In this document: piece by piece, positions 1 to 7,640 of the stretch
Position numbering within the stretch: the stretch's first letter is position 1
How the letters are laid out: each line of letters starts with the position of its first letter
Assembly: GCA_016295275.1 (NCBI GenBank)
Contig: JAEDLN010000037.1
Span: 1-13,946 of the forward strand
DNA from: Kiritimatiellia bacterium
GTDB lineage: Bacteria; Verrucomicrobiota; Kiritimatiellia; RFP12; UBA3636
Reading direction: 5' to 3'
Length of the DNA stretch: 13,946 nt
Notes under the pieces: generated by a model
The model's input: only the letters and a program-made list of their open reading frames with translations
Database searches by the model: none
What the model was told of the DNA's origin: nothing
Program-made: the position numbers and the translations under genes

Positions 1-141
1 CTTATTGAAAATGCAAAGTTTATAAATAAAACTTGACGGGGGGGGGAAGATGTATGATCCTAGCGGTTTATGGATTTTTTCCAAAAAGATTACGCGTTCT
101 ACAATTGTCATCATGAAGCTATTTGGGCATTCGCGTCTCTC

Positions 142-169
142 ATTCCATTTCGCGTTTGTCAGATGGAAT
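142..169. repeat. Imperfect inverted repeat, 9-bp arms
   Basis: ATTCCATTT at 142-150 pairs with AGATGGAAT at 161-169 (one T-G wobble) around a 10-base loop. It could form a small hairpin in a leader transcript or be a second regulatory site. The arms are short and AT-rich, so chance is a real alternative. Confidence 0.25.
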
Positions 170-222
170 CTGTACGGAGAGGGAGATTGCGCACAAAAGA
201 CGCGTGCAAGCGATGGGGTATG

Positions 223-239
223 CCGCATGAATCATGCGG
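223..239. promoter_or_regulatory. 17-bp palindrome, candidate operator
   Basis: CCGCATGA-A-TCATGCGG is a perfect 8-bp inverted repeat around one central base. It lies 70 bp before the preferred start of the first gene. Its size and symmetry fit a site for a dimeric helix-turn-helix repressor or activator. No T tract follows, so it is not a typical terminator. No regulator gene is visible in the window, so the binding protein is unknown. Confidence 0.45.
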
Positions 240-309
240 TAATGATTGGTGATATTTGTTTCGTTTTGCAAGGTGTTCCTCATGTCAACAATGCAAGTGT
301 AATGTCCGT

Positions 310-1176
310 ATGAAAATGACGAAGAATTGTTGGGTCGGTTTCGTTCTTTTGGCAATGGGTATTGTTGGTGCGTTTTCAAGGTTTATGCCGTTTGACAAGA
401 TTGCCGCAAGGGCCGATTCTCCATGGCTTCAACTTGTCAGCGCGGTATTATTCGTTTTGTCCGGCTTTTTGTTCGCTCCTGTCGTTCCTTCAATGAAGGG
501 TTTTCATTTCGGTCACGCGTCTGAATCTGAAAAAAATCCAGCCAAGCGGAAGCGGTCGGGAAAGGGAAATTGGCCGTTTTCGTCTACTGCCCAATTGGAG
601 ATTGGAAGCGTAGAGCCCCAACGCTCTCTTGATTCGACAGATCGGGAGTCGCACCAGAAGCCCGTTATCGCAGATACGGAGGGTACGCCCCTTCACAAGG
701 ATGACAGTCCTTTGCCGGAGAAACCTACGGACAAGAAGGAAGAATTTGAAAAGGTGGATTTTCGGAAGGTTCTTGCCAATCGGAATTTGACAGAGGAAAC
801 GCGTTCGTTTTTGGTGGATCGGTTGGAAGGGTTGGTCATTGATTCTCCTATGAATGAAGACGAAATTCTGGCCTGGGGACTGAATGTGGCCTCAACAATG
901 GATGAGTTTGCATTGCTACGTGCGCACTTGACGGCAGATGATTTGCAAGTGGTTGAAGATGTGAAGCATTGCATTTGCAAGACGTTGAAGGATTTGAATC
1001 TCGATCTGATCGACAAGGAGACTTGGGATCCTTCCTGTCAACGGGCAGTCTCAGTTGTGCGTAATGAAACGGCCGTTGCAACGAAAATACTCAAAAAACG
1101 ATCCTGCGGAATAACATTCAAAGGGAATGTCATGAAAAAACAGGAAGTAGAAGTCGAGATGCCCTTTGCACGCTAA
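310..1176 (+). CDS. Membrane-anchored GrpE-like protein (putative Hsp70 nucleotide-exchange factor)
   Basis: A 288-residue protein read from ATG 310. A TTG at 256 would add a Cys-rich stretch that looks non-native, and neither start has a clear Shine-Dalgarno. Two hydrophobic segments (about 8-24 and 39-60) are followed by a basic stretch, which puts the rest in the cytoplasm. A polar linker runs to about residue 150, then helices, then a C-terminal block of about 65 residues that matches the beta-rich GrpE head: a W-DP turn at 239-241, an AV motif, and a final strand pair ending in EVEVEMPFAR, in the order seen in GrpE (LDP, hydrophobic AV/AI, gly-turn, alternating V at the end). The long paired GrpE helix is not evident. 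GrpE releases ADP from Hsp70, and two Hsp70-type ATPases lie downstream, so a dedicated membrane-tethered exchange factor is the likely role. The family call rests on motif order read by eye. Confidence 0.6.
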   Translation: MKMTKNCWVGFVLLAMGIVGAFSRFMPFDKIAARADSPWLQLVSAVLFVLSGFLFAPVVPSMKGFHFGHASESEKNPAKRKRSGKGNWPFSSTAQLEIGSVEPQRSLDSTDRESHQKPVIADTEGTPLHKDDSPLPEKPTDKKEEFEKVDFRKVLANRNLTEETRSFLVDRLEGLVIDSPMNEDEILAWGLNVASTMDEFALLRAHLTADDLQVVEDVKHCICKTLKDLNLDLIDKETWDPSCQRAVSVVRNETAVATKILKKRSCGITFKGNVMKKQEVEVEMPFAR

Positions 1177-1192
1177 ATTTCAATCTATCAAA

Positions 1193-1198
1193 AGGAGA
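1193..1198 (+). promoter_or_regulatory. Strong ribosome binding site before the peptidase gene
   Basis: AGGAGA, inside AAAGGAGATAAAAC, lies six bases before ATG 1205. This is a near-ideal Shine-Dalgarno and fixes that start. Several other genes in the run (both Hsp70 genes, the LGFP-GTPase) lack any comparable site. Confidence 0.75.
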
Positions 1199-1204
1199 TA
1201 AAAC

Positions 1205-1999
1205 ATGTTTGATGACGATATGATCGGCAATCCGGATGTTCAAGCCGATTTCTGTGAAACCCAAATTTGGGACGACAATTGCGCGGTGGTTGCAGAAACG
1301 TCCATCATCAACCAGTTTCATCCCGACCTAAATCTCGACCAAGAAACGGCAGCTTATATCTCGGCGACAAACGGATGGTATCAGCCGGGCGGCGGAACGA
1401 GTCCGGATGTGATCGGGAACATGATGGATTCATTTGGCATCAGTTCTCATACAAATACGAATGCAACGGCCTCAGATCTTGCCTGGGAGTTGCAGCAGGG
1501 ACATGGGATCATCGTTGGGGTCAACAGTTCCGAATTGTGGGAAACCGGTCCTTTTGCCGAAATTAAGCATGAAATTTGCAAGGCCTTCGGTTTGGATAAT
1601 CAGATTTGGAACCCCGCCGATCATGCTGTTACGGTTACGGGTATTGACAAATCGGATCCCGAAAACCCTATGGTCGTCATAAACGATTCCGGAGTTCCAG
1701 ACGGGGCAGGGGTTGAGTATCCGCTAGACAAGTTTATCGACGCTTGGGAAAACGGTGGATGCTATTATGTTGCCACCGACGATCCGTTGCCCTCAATGGC
1801 GAATGTCGGCAGCGAGTTGGAGAGTTTTTGGGATCATTTGAGTGTGCCGGCAGTTGCAGGTGGAGTGGCTGGTCTGGGCGCAATGGCTCTTACGGGATAT
1901 TTCACAGAAGATCCAGAATTAGTCTTGGAGAATGGGATTGAGTTTGGATCGTTTGCGTACCATCTTTTTAGCAATGAGGATTTCGCCCGCTTAATCTAG
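1205..1999 (+). CDS. C39-like (papain-fold) cysteine peptidase with C-terminal hydrophobic segment
   Basis: A 264-residue protein with the layout of the C39-like peptidases (Peptidase_C39_2 type). Gln20 sits six residues before Cys26 in QIWDDNCAVVAE (oxyanion Gln and nucleophile). His140 lies in DHAVTVTGID, and Asp161 in VVINDSG completes a Cys-His-Asp triad with normal spacing. There is no signal peptide and no ABC-transporter part, so it should act in the cytosol. Residues about 214-233 are small and hydrophobic (VPAVAGGVAGLGAMALTGYF) and could insert in or lie on a membrane. It sits 28 bp after the GrpE-like gene and 35 bp before the first GTPase gene, so the three are probably co-transcribed. 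Family members remove leader peptides or cleave other proteins. Here the substrate is unknown; it could be a processing enzyme or a regulated effector. Confidence 0.7.
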   Translation: MFDDDMIGNPDVQADFCETQIWDDNCAVVAETSIINQFHPDLNLDQETAAYISATNGWYQPGGGTSPDVIGNMMDSFGISSHTNTNATASDLAWELQQGHGIIVGVNSSELWETGPFAEIKHEICKAFGLDNQIWNPADHAVTVTGIDKSDPENPMVVINDSGVPDGAGVEYPLDKFIDAWENGGCYYVATDDPLPSMANVGSELESFWDHLSVPAVAGGVAGLGAMALTGYFTEDPELVLENGIEFGSFAYHLFSNEDFARLI

Positions 2000-2016
2000 T
2001 CAATAACATATCACAT

Positions 2017-2024
2017 AGAAAGGA
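2017..2024 (+). promoter_or_regulatory. Ribosome binding site that selects ATG 2035
   Basis: AGAAAGGA lies ten bases before ATG 2035, but only one base before the in-frame TTG at 2026. The spacing supports ATG 2035 as the start of the first GTPase and argues against the longer TTG form. Confidence 0.6.
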
Positions 2025-2034
2025 TTTGAAAAAA

Positions 2035-3921
2035 ATGGAAAGAACCCGGAAGATGCCCGAGGCAAACCTCGAGGAATTTATCAAGTCATTGGGGGCGCTG
2101 GCCGTTCTGGAAGGAAAGGTTACAAAGCGACCCGTTGACCAAGATTTTGTACGCAAACTGAAAGAATGGTCAACGGGACTCTTTCGCATCGTGGTGATGG
2201 GCGAAATCAAGAAAGGCAAATCGTCCTTCATCAATGCGTTGATTGGAGAACGAGATCTTGTTCCGGTCAGCACGAACATTGCAACCTCGACAATCTACAA
2301 GATTTGCTACGGGGAAAAGATCGCCTACAAAGTCTTTTTCACTCCCGAATCGAAAAAGCCCTGCATCTCCATCGACAAGAGCGAACTTCCGCTATATGGT
2401 ACGGAAGACGGAAATCCGGCGAATGAAAAACAGGTCGATTTCATTCAAGTGTTCGTTCCTTCGGATTTCCTCAAGAGCGGTCTAGTGATCATTGATACGC
2501 CCGGTCTTGGCGGTTTGTTCAGGCAGCACAAGCGCATCACCTATCAATATGTACCGAAAGCCGATGCCGTGTTCATGGTCTCGGACAGTGTGGAATCCCC
2601 CATCGGCAAGGCCGAGCTTGAGTTGCTGGCTGATCTCCGGAAAGTAACCGATCAGATTTTCTTTATCCAGACCAAATCGATGGCTGTCGATACCGATGCT
2701 CGTCGTGCCCGTGAACGAAACAATCGCCAGACGCTTGAAAGACATGGCTTCCATTCGGAAGAACTCCGGTATTTCGTCGTCGATTCGCAACTCAAACTTG
2801 AGGCCGATAAGGCGAAAGACAAGGAGGATTTGGTTGACAGCGGTTTCATTCCGTTGGCGATGTTTGTCAACAATGAAATCAAGGCAAATGTCCGCAAACA
2901 TATCATGCGGACGGCCATCAAGGTGGCTATGCCCAAGTTCATGGAGATCGAGAGAGCATTGAACAACGAGCAGAATCTGCTCTCTGCGGACAACGCAGAA
3001 TCTCGCAAGAAAATCGCCGATGAGCTAACGGCTGCAGAAGAGGAGGCCGCCAACTGGCAACGCCATGAATTGCCCCGTATGCAGGATAGCCTTCAAGACG
3101 GTATCCGCAAAATCAAGACGATGGTTGCGGATCGCACGCATCGGTTGCGTCCGGGAGGAGAGAAGCAAGAGGCGATCGCACAGGAGATTTCGGCCTGCGA
3201 GGACATCGAAAGTCTTTTTGCCCGACTGGAAGAGTTTTCCCAGAATGCCGGAAATTGTTATACGCAGGAGCGGTATCAGATTCTTGAGGCAGTTCGGGCG
3301 GAGCTCACGAAACTCTTGGAAACGATTGGAGGTTTCGGAAATGAAATCAGCACGCAACGCGTCAATGCTACAACGGCAGAAGAAACAATTAAGGTAAATA
3401 CCAAATCCATTGATCGGGTTATTGAAAGCAACTCAAAAAGCAGCTTCTTTGATACTGCCCGCACAGGAATGTATGGCGGCATTGCTGGGGGTACGATGGC
3501 GTCAGTTGTTGGAGGGTTGATTGGAAGCGTAATACCCGGACTCGGGACGATTATTGGCTCTATGGCGGGGGTGACAATTGCGGGTTTTCTCGGTGGTAGG
3601 GAAGCATTGAAAATAAAGCAATCCAACGAGTTGGAAAAAGCGAAGCAACAGGCAATTGGCGCGATTACCCAGGTCATTTCCTCAGCTTATCAAAACCTGA
3701 CGGAGAGCATCCAACGTGAGTTGGCGGATATCGAACGATCGGTTACACGGACTATGCGCGATGCGGTTTCGCATCGGCAGGAGGATATCCTCAATCGGCG
3801 CAAGGAACTGCAATCCCGCCAGTCTGAAACGGCGGCGCAACTTGCGGAGAAGCGCAAGGAACTGGAAACCAATCAACGGGCATTCAGTTCGATCAAGGAA
3901 CTCGTCGGAAGGGTGATGTGA
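2035..3921 (+). CDS. Dynamin-like GTPase 1 with Gly-rich hydrophobic membrane segment
   Basis: A 628-residue protein of the bacterial dynamin-like family. G1/P-loop GEIKKGKS is at 56-63 (Lys62, Ser63), a G2-type Thr region (STNIATST) near 79-86, and G3 DTPG at 154-157. The expected G4 position reads TKSM (213-216), without the usual Asp, so base recognition may be altered. A long helical region follows. Residues 481-521 are a Gly-rich hydrophobic stretch of the glycine-zipper kind that could form a membrane hairpin or paddle, and the last 100 residues are charged and predicted coiled coil. This matches dynamin-like proteins that bind and remodel membranes through a helical trunk. Its stop is one base from the start of the next GTPase gene. 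Adjacent pairs of dynamin-like proteins often work as a hetero-oligomer (for example LeoB/LeoC or the Campylobacter DLP1/DLP2 pair), so these two probably do. Confidence 0.8.
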   Translation: MERTRKMPEANLEEFIKSLGALAVLEGKVTKRPVDQDFVRKLKEWSTGLFRIVVMGEIKKGKSSFINALIGERDLVPVSTNIATSTIYKICYGEKIAYKVFFTPESKKPCISIDKSELPLYGTEDGNPANEKQVDFIQVFVPSDFLKSGLVIIDTPGLGGLFRQHKRITYQYVPKADAVFMVSDSVESPIGKAELELLADLRKVTDQIFFIQTKSMAVDTDARRARERNNRQTLERHGFHSEELRYFVVDSQLKLEADKAKDKEDLVDSGFIPLAMFVNNEIKANVRKHIMRTAIKVAMPKFMEIERALNNEQNLLSADNAESRKKIADELTAAEEEAANWQRHELPRMQDSLQDGIRKIKTMVADRTHRLRPGGEKQEAIAQEISACEDIESLFARLEEFSQNAGNCYTQERYQILEAVRAELTKLLETIGGFGNEISTQRVNATTAEETIKVNTKSIDRVIESNSKSSFFDTARTGMYGGIAGGTMASVVGGLIGSVIPGLGTIIGSMAGVTIAGFLGGREALKIKQSNELEKAKQQAIGAITQVISSAYQNLTESIQRELADIERSVTRTMRDAVSHRQEDILNRRKELQSRQSETAAQLAEKRKELETNQRAFSSIKELVGRVM

Positions 3922-3922
3922 C

Positions 3923-5545
3923 ATGCGGGACGAGTCGTCCGAGTATATCGCCGGTAGAAAACTCCAGAATGATTTTGCCGCCTTTTGCAACAAGGCGGCA
4001 GAGTCATTTGATGCCTTTGATTTTCTGAACGGTCCTGCCAGCGAGATGCGGAAACTGTGCAAGAATGTCATTCATCCCTTCAATATTGCAGTCTTTGGCC
4101 GCATGAAGGCAGGAAAGAGTACATTGATCAACGCACTGGTCGGTAAGAGTCTTGCGGTGACCGGAGTAGAAGAGGCGACGGCGACAATCAACGTGTTATC
4201 GCATTCGGATACCCCCGGCACGTTTGTGGCGCATTGGAAGGATGCACCGCCCGAGACGTTTCCGCTGGCGTCCTTGCAATCGGATTGGAATGGAAAGACG
4301 GATGACGTGCTTGCGCGCGTGAAACGGGTGTCATTTCTTGAACTGTTTTCGGACGCAGAATCCCTGAAGCTTTGCGAGATAACCGATACGCCCGGTACCG
4401 GTAGCGAGGAGTCCGTTCATGAAGATGTGACGCAAAGTTTTTTGGCGGCGACAGAAAAGCAGGGGCGCCGTGCAGATGCGATTATCTATGTTTTTTCTTC
4501 TGTTGGGCGGGAAAGCGATCTCAGCAATCTTGAGACATATCGGAAGAACAACTGCTTACCGGGTTCGGATCCGTATAACAGTGTTGCCGTTTTTCACAAG
4601 TGGGATCCTATTTTCTGGGAAAACGGCGGTGATATGAACGATATCCGGGCAAAGGCGGCGCGACTAAAAGACGTCATGTCGGCAGTGGTTGCCGATGTCA
4701 TCCCTGTCAGTGGACCACTGGCTCTTGCCGCCGTTGAAGCTTCCGATGCGTATTGGAATCGGCTTCTGGATTTTTGCCGCTCAAAGAAGTGGGAAGAGCT
4801 AGAACGGTTGATCAGTCGAGATGAAAAATGGGATCGCGATGATACGAGAAAGGATATCCGCACGACCTACTCCTTGCCATGGGCTTCGTTCCAGATCATC
4901 GTACGCGAGATTTCGAAGAATATCGACGAATGCATGGATGTTGCTTCCGTCCGGAACCGGATTCTGCGCCTAAGCGGCATACAGAATCTAAAAACTTTCC
5001 TTGATGAAAACTTCTTCAAACGAGGAGAACTGATTCGCCAGAAACAGACCTACAACGAGATTTTGAGGATTAAAACGGCCGCATATTCGTTGATTGAACG
5101 ACGCATTGAGACTTTGGAGAAAGACCACAAAGCGTGGGAGAAACTCTTTTGTGACGGGAAATATGACGGCGACCTCCAAATGGCTGGATGGATTGCGCAA
5201 CGGCGCTACGAGTGCATCGAGGAGTCTGCTTCCCTGAAACATTCCTACGCGGACGTCGATCGCACATTTATCAATAGCGAAATTCGCGAACGGATAGAAG
5301 ATGCGGACAATCTGGCATGGGCAGAAAGCATGTTGGCGCAAGGCCGCTTTTTCACAACATCGGAGGTGCAGACACTCAAGCAGGTGTTTTTGCGACTCTC
5401 CATTGGAAATGAGGGGGCTAGACCGGGTGACGAGGAGGTCTATGCGCTGTATGAAAACGTGGCCAATCTCAGCAATCATGTGCAATCGTCTGTCCGGGAC
5501 AACGCGTCTCGAATCATGCAACGGCTATCTATGATTTTACAATAA
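3923..5545 (+). CDS. Dynamin-like GTPase 2
   Basis: A 540-residue protein. ATG 3923 comes one base after the previous stop, with GGAAGG at 3907-3912 as ribosome binding site, so the two GTPases are probably translationally linked. G1 GRMKAGKS is at 59-66, a G2-type EEATATIN stretch at 83-90, G3 DTPG at 155-158, G4 HKWD at 225-228, and a G5-like VSG at 262-264. It is the only one of the three GTPases here with the conserved G4 Asp. The region after about residue 300 is helical and charged, without the Gly-rich hydrophobic segment of its partner. That suggests a division of labour in which GTPase 1 touches the membrane and this subunit partners it. Whether it hydrolyses GTP faster than its neighbours is not visible from sequence. 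Confidence 0.8.
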   Translation: MRDESSEYIAGRKLQNDFAAFCNKAAESFDAFDFLNGPASEMRKLCKNVIHPFNIAVFGRMKAGKSTLINALVGKSLAVTGVEEATATINVLSHSDTPGTFVAHWKDAPPETFPLASLQSDWNGKTDDVLARVKRVSFLELFSDAESLKLCEITDTPGTGSEESVHEDVTQSFLAATEKQGRRADAIIYVFSSVGRESDLSNLETYRKNNCLPGSDPYNSVAVFHKWDPIFWENGGDMNDIRAKAARLKDVMSAVVADVIPVSGPLALAAVEASDAYWNRLLDFCRSKKWEELERLISRDEKWDRDDTRKDIRTTYSLPWASFQIIVREISKNIDECMDVASVRNRILRLSGIQNLKTFLDENFFKRGELIRQKQTYNEILRIKTAAYSLIERRIETLEKDHKAWEKLFCDGKYDGDLQMAGWIAQRRYECIEESASLKHSYADVDRTFINSEIRERIEDADNLAWAESMLAQGRFFTTSEVQTLKQVFLRLSIGNEGARPGDEEVYALYENVANLSNHVQSSVRDNASRIMQRLSMILQ

Positions 5546-6626
5546 GTCGATAGACAAAGCGCACATGGAACACACAATCGGAATTGATTTTGGAACAACG
5601 AAAACGCTGGTCTCTTTCTATGACCCGAAAAGGAAGACCAAAGAGTGTGTGCGTCTTGGCAGAGGCATCGACAAGATGTCGACAAGCATTTATGTTGATG
5701 AAAACGGCGTCTGGCAGTTTGGCGATGACGCAGACGACTACATGAGTCTGTCCCCGTTGCGGTATCGCCGGGATTTCAAGCTTTGGCTTGGAAAGAATGC
5801 GCCGTATCTTGTCGCGAAGGTTGAGGGAACGATTCACCGGTTTACAGCCAAGGATCTCGCAGCAAAGTTCTTGAAGCATATCAAGGATCAATGCGAGGAG
5901 ATGGTTTTCCATAAACCTGTTTCGTCTTGTACGGTAACCTATCCTGTGGCTTTTTCAATTGCGCAGCGCGAAGAACTCAGGGCGGCGGCATTGGAAGCCG
6001 GCTTTGAGGATGTTAGTCTTCTTCCGGAACCTGAAGCCGCTGGATATGCCTATTATACGTTTGGTGCGGATAAGCGGCTGTCAAAGCTGATGGTTGTAGA
6101 CTGGGGCGGCGGTACGGTTGATTTTGCAATGGTAAAGTTGGAGGGAAATGAGGTTAGTCTTGTCCCCAATAGCTATGGCGGCGAGGTAAATGTCGGCGGA
6201 CGGAAGTTTGACGAATTGCTCTTTACGCATTTATCGCGCAAGATTGTTCAAAACGGCGGCACATATTTGGAGGATGACGGCGATCCGCAGCTAGAAAAGA
6301 AGGTCTGCAGTTACAAAGAGCAACTGTCAAGAGTGGCAGTTGTCAAGCAAATCTTGCTTGTCGGACGAAAAGGCATATATCCCCAAACGGAAGTCGTTCG
6401 GAACGAATTCAATGTCATAATCACGCCTGTTGTCGATCGGGTTGTCGATCAGTTGAAGGAGTTGCTTGCCAAATGCACTGAAAAACCGGAGGCTTTGTTG
6501 TTGATTGGCGGCTCAACCTCCGTCCCTTTTATCCGTGAGCGTCTGGAAGCTGAGATTGGACTGAAATGCGTCGTTTGGGACAAACTAAACGAAGCGGTTG
6601 CAATTGGTGCCGCATGGTACGGAAGC
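5539..6626 (+). repeat. Direct repeat, copy 1 (Hsp70 nucleotide-binding domain)
   Basis: Matches 7917-9004 at a constant offset of 2378 bp with no gaps. Bases 5539-5550 are identical, 5551-5564 differ at three sites, 5565-6112 (548 bases) are identical, and 6113-6626 differ at about 57 sites by hand count. Homology ends abruptly after codon 354. The repeat starts inside the last codons of GTPase 2 and includes its stop codon. Confidence 0.9.
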
Positions 6627-7640
6627 CAACTCATCGATTTTACCGATCCGTCACCTACGCCCGGGCAAGATCAGGGTCTGCCAAATTCAAAGGACGAAAA
6701 TGCATCCGTGGCGTCATCAGACATGCAACGGAAATGGTGGAAATCGGGCTCCGAATTGGAGTCTTACATTCGTGAGCGGAAAAACGCGCATGACGATTTC
6801 TGGTACTTTATCCGTTCGATGATTGTTACTTTATGGCGTTTCAATCCCGTCTATACTTCAATGATGAATTTTGCCGAAGAGACTGAAAAAATGGCGGAGG
6901 ATGAACATCCTAAGGTAAAATCACGTCGAATTCGTCAAGGTTTAGACGCCCTCGATTTTGGCGATTTTGACGAACTCGTTAAGAACGCCGCAGATTCTGT
7001 TGGGGATTTGTTGAAAGAATCTCTTCGTGTCGATGATGGGTATATCAAACTGTACTCAGGGTTAAGGGCAGTCGCTGTCGGGTCGAAAATACCGGACTTT
7101 GATGATCAAGCGCTAAAGAATGATGTATCGATGCAGTTGAGTCAACTGAAAGATCTCTATACCGACATTTGCGAGAAGTGCAAAATGCTAAAAGAAGATT
7201 ATACTTATTACAATAAGAGTAAAGCGAGAAGATGCAATAAGACTAAAGCGAGAAAACATTCACTTTTTAAGGGCGCGTCTGCTAAAGCGTTACAGAAATT
7301 CCGCACAACGTGCGATTATTTCACGGAACAGGGAAGGGATTTGCTTTTGAAAATGGTGGAGCAAAAGCGGGATCTATACGATCAAGTATTTGAAAAGGAA
7401 AAGGTTTATTTGAAGGCATTGAATGCTGAAGGCGTTGATCTATCCGAAGTCGAAAAGCGGATAGACGAGATAAAGAAACTCCAAAATCCGCAGAATGTGA
7501 TGGAAGTGAGCCAAATGTGTTCTCTTGCGTTGCAAGTTCTGAGGGAAGATGCACCGATTTCCGAAAGCAGAATCCAGAAGCTCGTCGAGAAACTTCGAAG
7601 AGAAGGGTTGCTATGGAAGTATCCAGTGGGAAAGATATAA
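5565..7640 (+). CDS. Hsp70-type ATPase A with a helical C-terminus in place of the substrate-binding domain
   Basis: A 691-residue protein. Residues 1-354 are a complete Hsp70/actin-fold nucleotide-binding domain: phosphate-1 DFGTT at 8-12, Lys72 in RRDFKLWLG (the place of the DnaK catalytic Lys), VTYPVAF at 124-130, PEPEAAGYAY at 154-163, phosphate-2 DWGGGTVD at 179-186, adenosine motif IGGSTSVPF at 314-322 and connect-2 NEAVAIGAA at 342-350. The normal Hsp70 linker, beta-sandwich and lid are absent. A polar Ser/Pro/Asp linker (355-385) leads to a charged, mostly helical region to the end, with an aromatic patch near 407-433 and a basic duplicated motif at 550-565. I do not recognise that C-terminus. 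The start lies 19 bp after GTPase 2 with no visible Shine-Dalgarno. The C-terminal half is clearly more AT-rich than the ATPase half. Confidence 0.8.
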   Translation: MEHTIGIDFGTTKTLVSFYDPKRKTKECVRLGRGIDKMSTSIYVDENGVWQFGDDADDYMSLSPLRYRRDFKLWLGKNAPYLVAKVEGTIHRFTAKDLAAKFLKHIKDQCEEMVFHKPVSSCTVTYPVAFSIAQREELRAAALEAGFEDVSLLPEPEAAGYAYYTFGADKRLSKLMVVDWGGGTVDFAMVKLEGNEVSLVPNSYGGEVNVGGRKFDELLFTHLSRKIVQNGGTYLEDDGDPQLEKKVCSYKEQLSRVAVVKQILLVGRKGIYPQTEVVRNEFNVIITPVVDRVVDQLKELLAKCTEKPEALLLIGGSTSVPFIRERLEAEIGLKCVVWDKLNEAVAIGAAWYGSQLIDFTDPSPTPGQDQGLPNSKDENASVASSDMQRKWWKSGSELESYIRERKNAHDDFWYFIRSMIVTLWRFNPVYTSMMNFAEETEKMAEDEHPKVKSRRIRQGLDALDFGDFDELVKNAADSVGDLLKESLRVDDGYIKLYSGLRAVAVGSKIPDFDDQALKNDVSMQLSQLKDLYTDICEKCKMLKEDYTYYNKSKARRCNKTKARKHSLFKGASAKALQKFRTTCDYFTEQGRDLLLKMVEQKRDLYDQVFEKEKVYLKALNAEGVDLSEVEKRIDEIKKLQNPQNVMEVSQMCSLALQVLREDAPISESRIQKLVEKLRREGLLWKYPVGKI
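7212..7259 (+). repeat. 24-bp in-frame tandem duplication
   Basis: Two adjacent 24-base units at 7212-7235 and 7236-7259 encode NKSKARRC and NKTKARKH (residues 550-565 of ATPase A). The first 19 bases differ at one site; the last five diverge. The unit keeps frame and lays down a cluster of Lys/Arg, as in a flexible basic linker that could touch nucleic acid or acidic lipid. Confidence 0.7.

Larger units (their letters stand above)
1..309. other. Leader region with no convincing gene
   Basis: Short overlapping ORFs occur here on both strands. None has a convincing ribosome binding site or a protein-like composition, so I call no gene. The stretch carries a run of nine G (38-46), an imperfect inverted repeat (142-150 with 161-169) and a 17-bp palindrome (223-239), each listed separately where supported. 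It is the most likely place for the promoter of the downstream gene run, but I cannot pick a confident -35/-10 pair. Confidence 0.5.

Noticed and set aside
50..313. 87-residue ORF at the left end
   Set aside because: Composition is not protein-like, it overlaps other frames, and it runs through the palindrome and into the next gene's start.
2026..2034. TTG start adding three residues to GTPase 1
   Set aside because: The purine-rich binding site is one base away from TTG but ten from ATG 2035.
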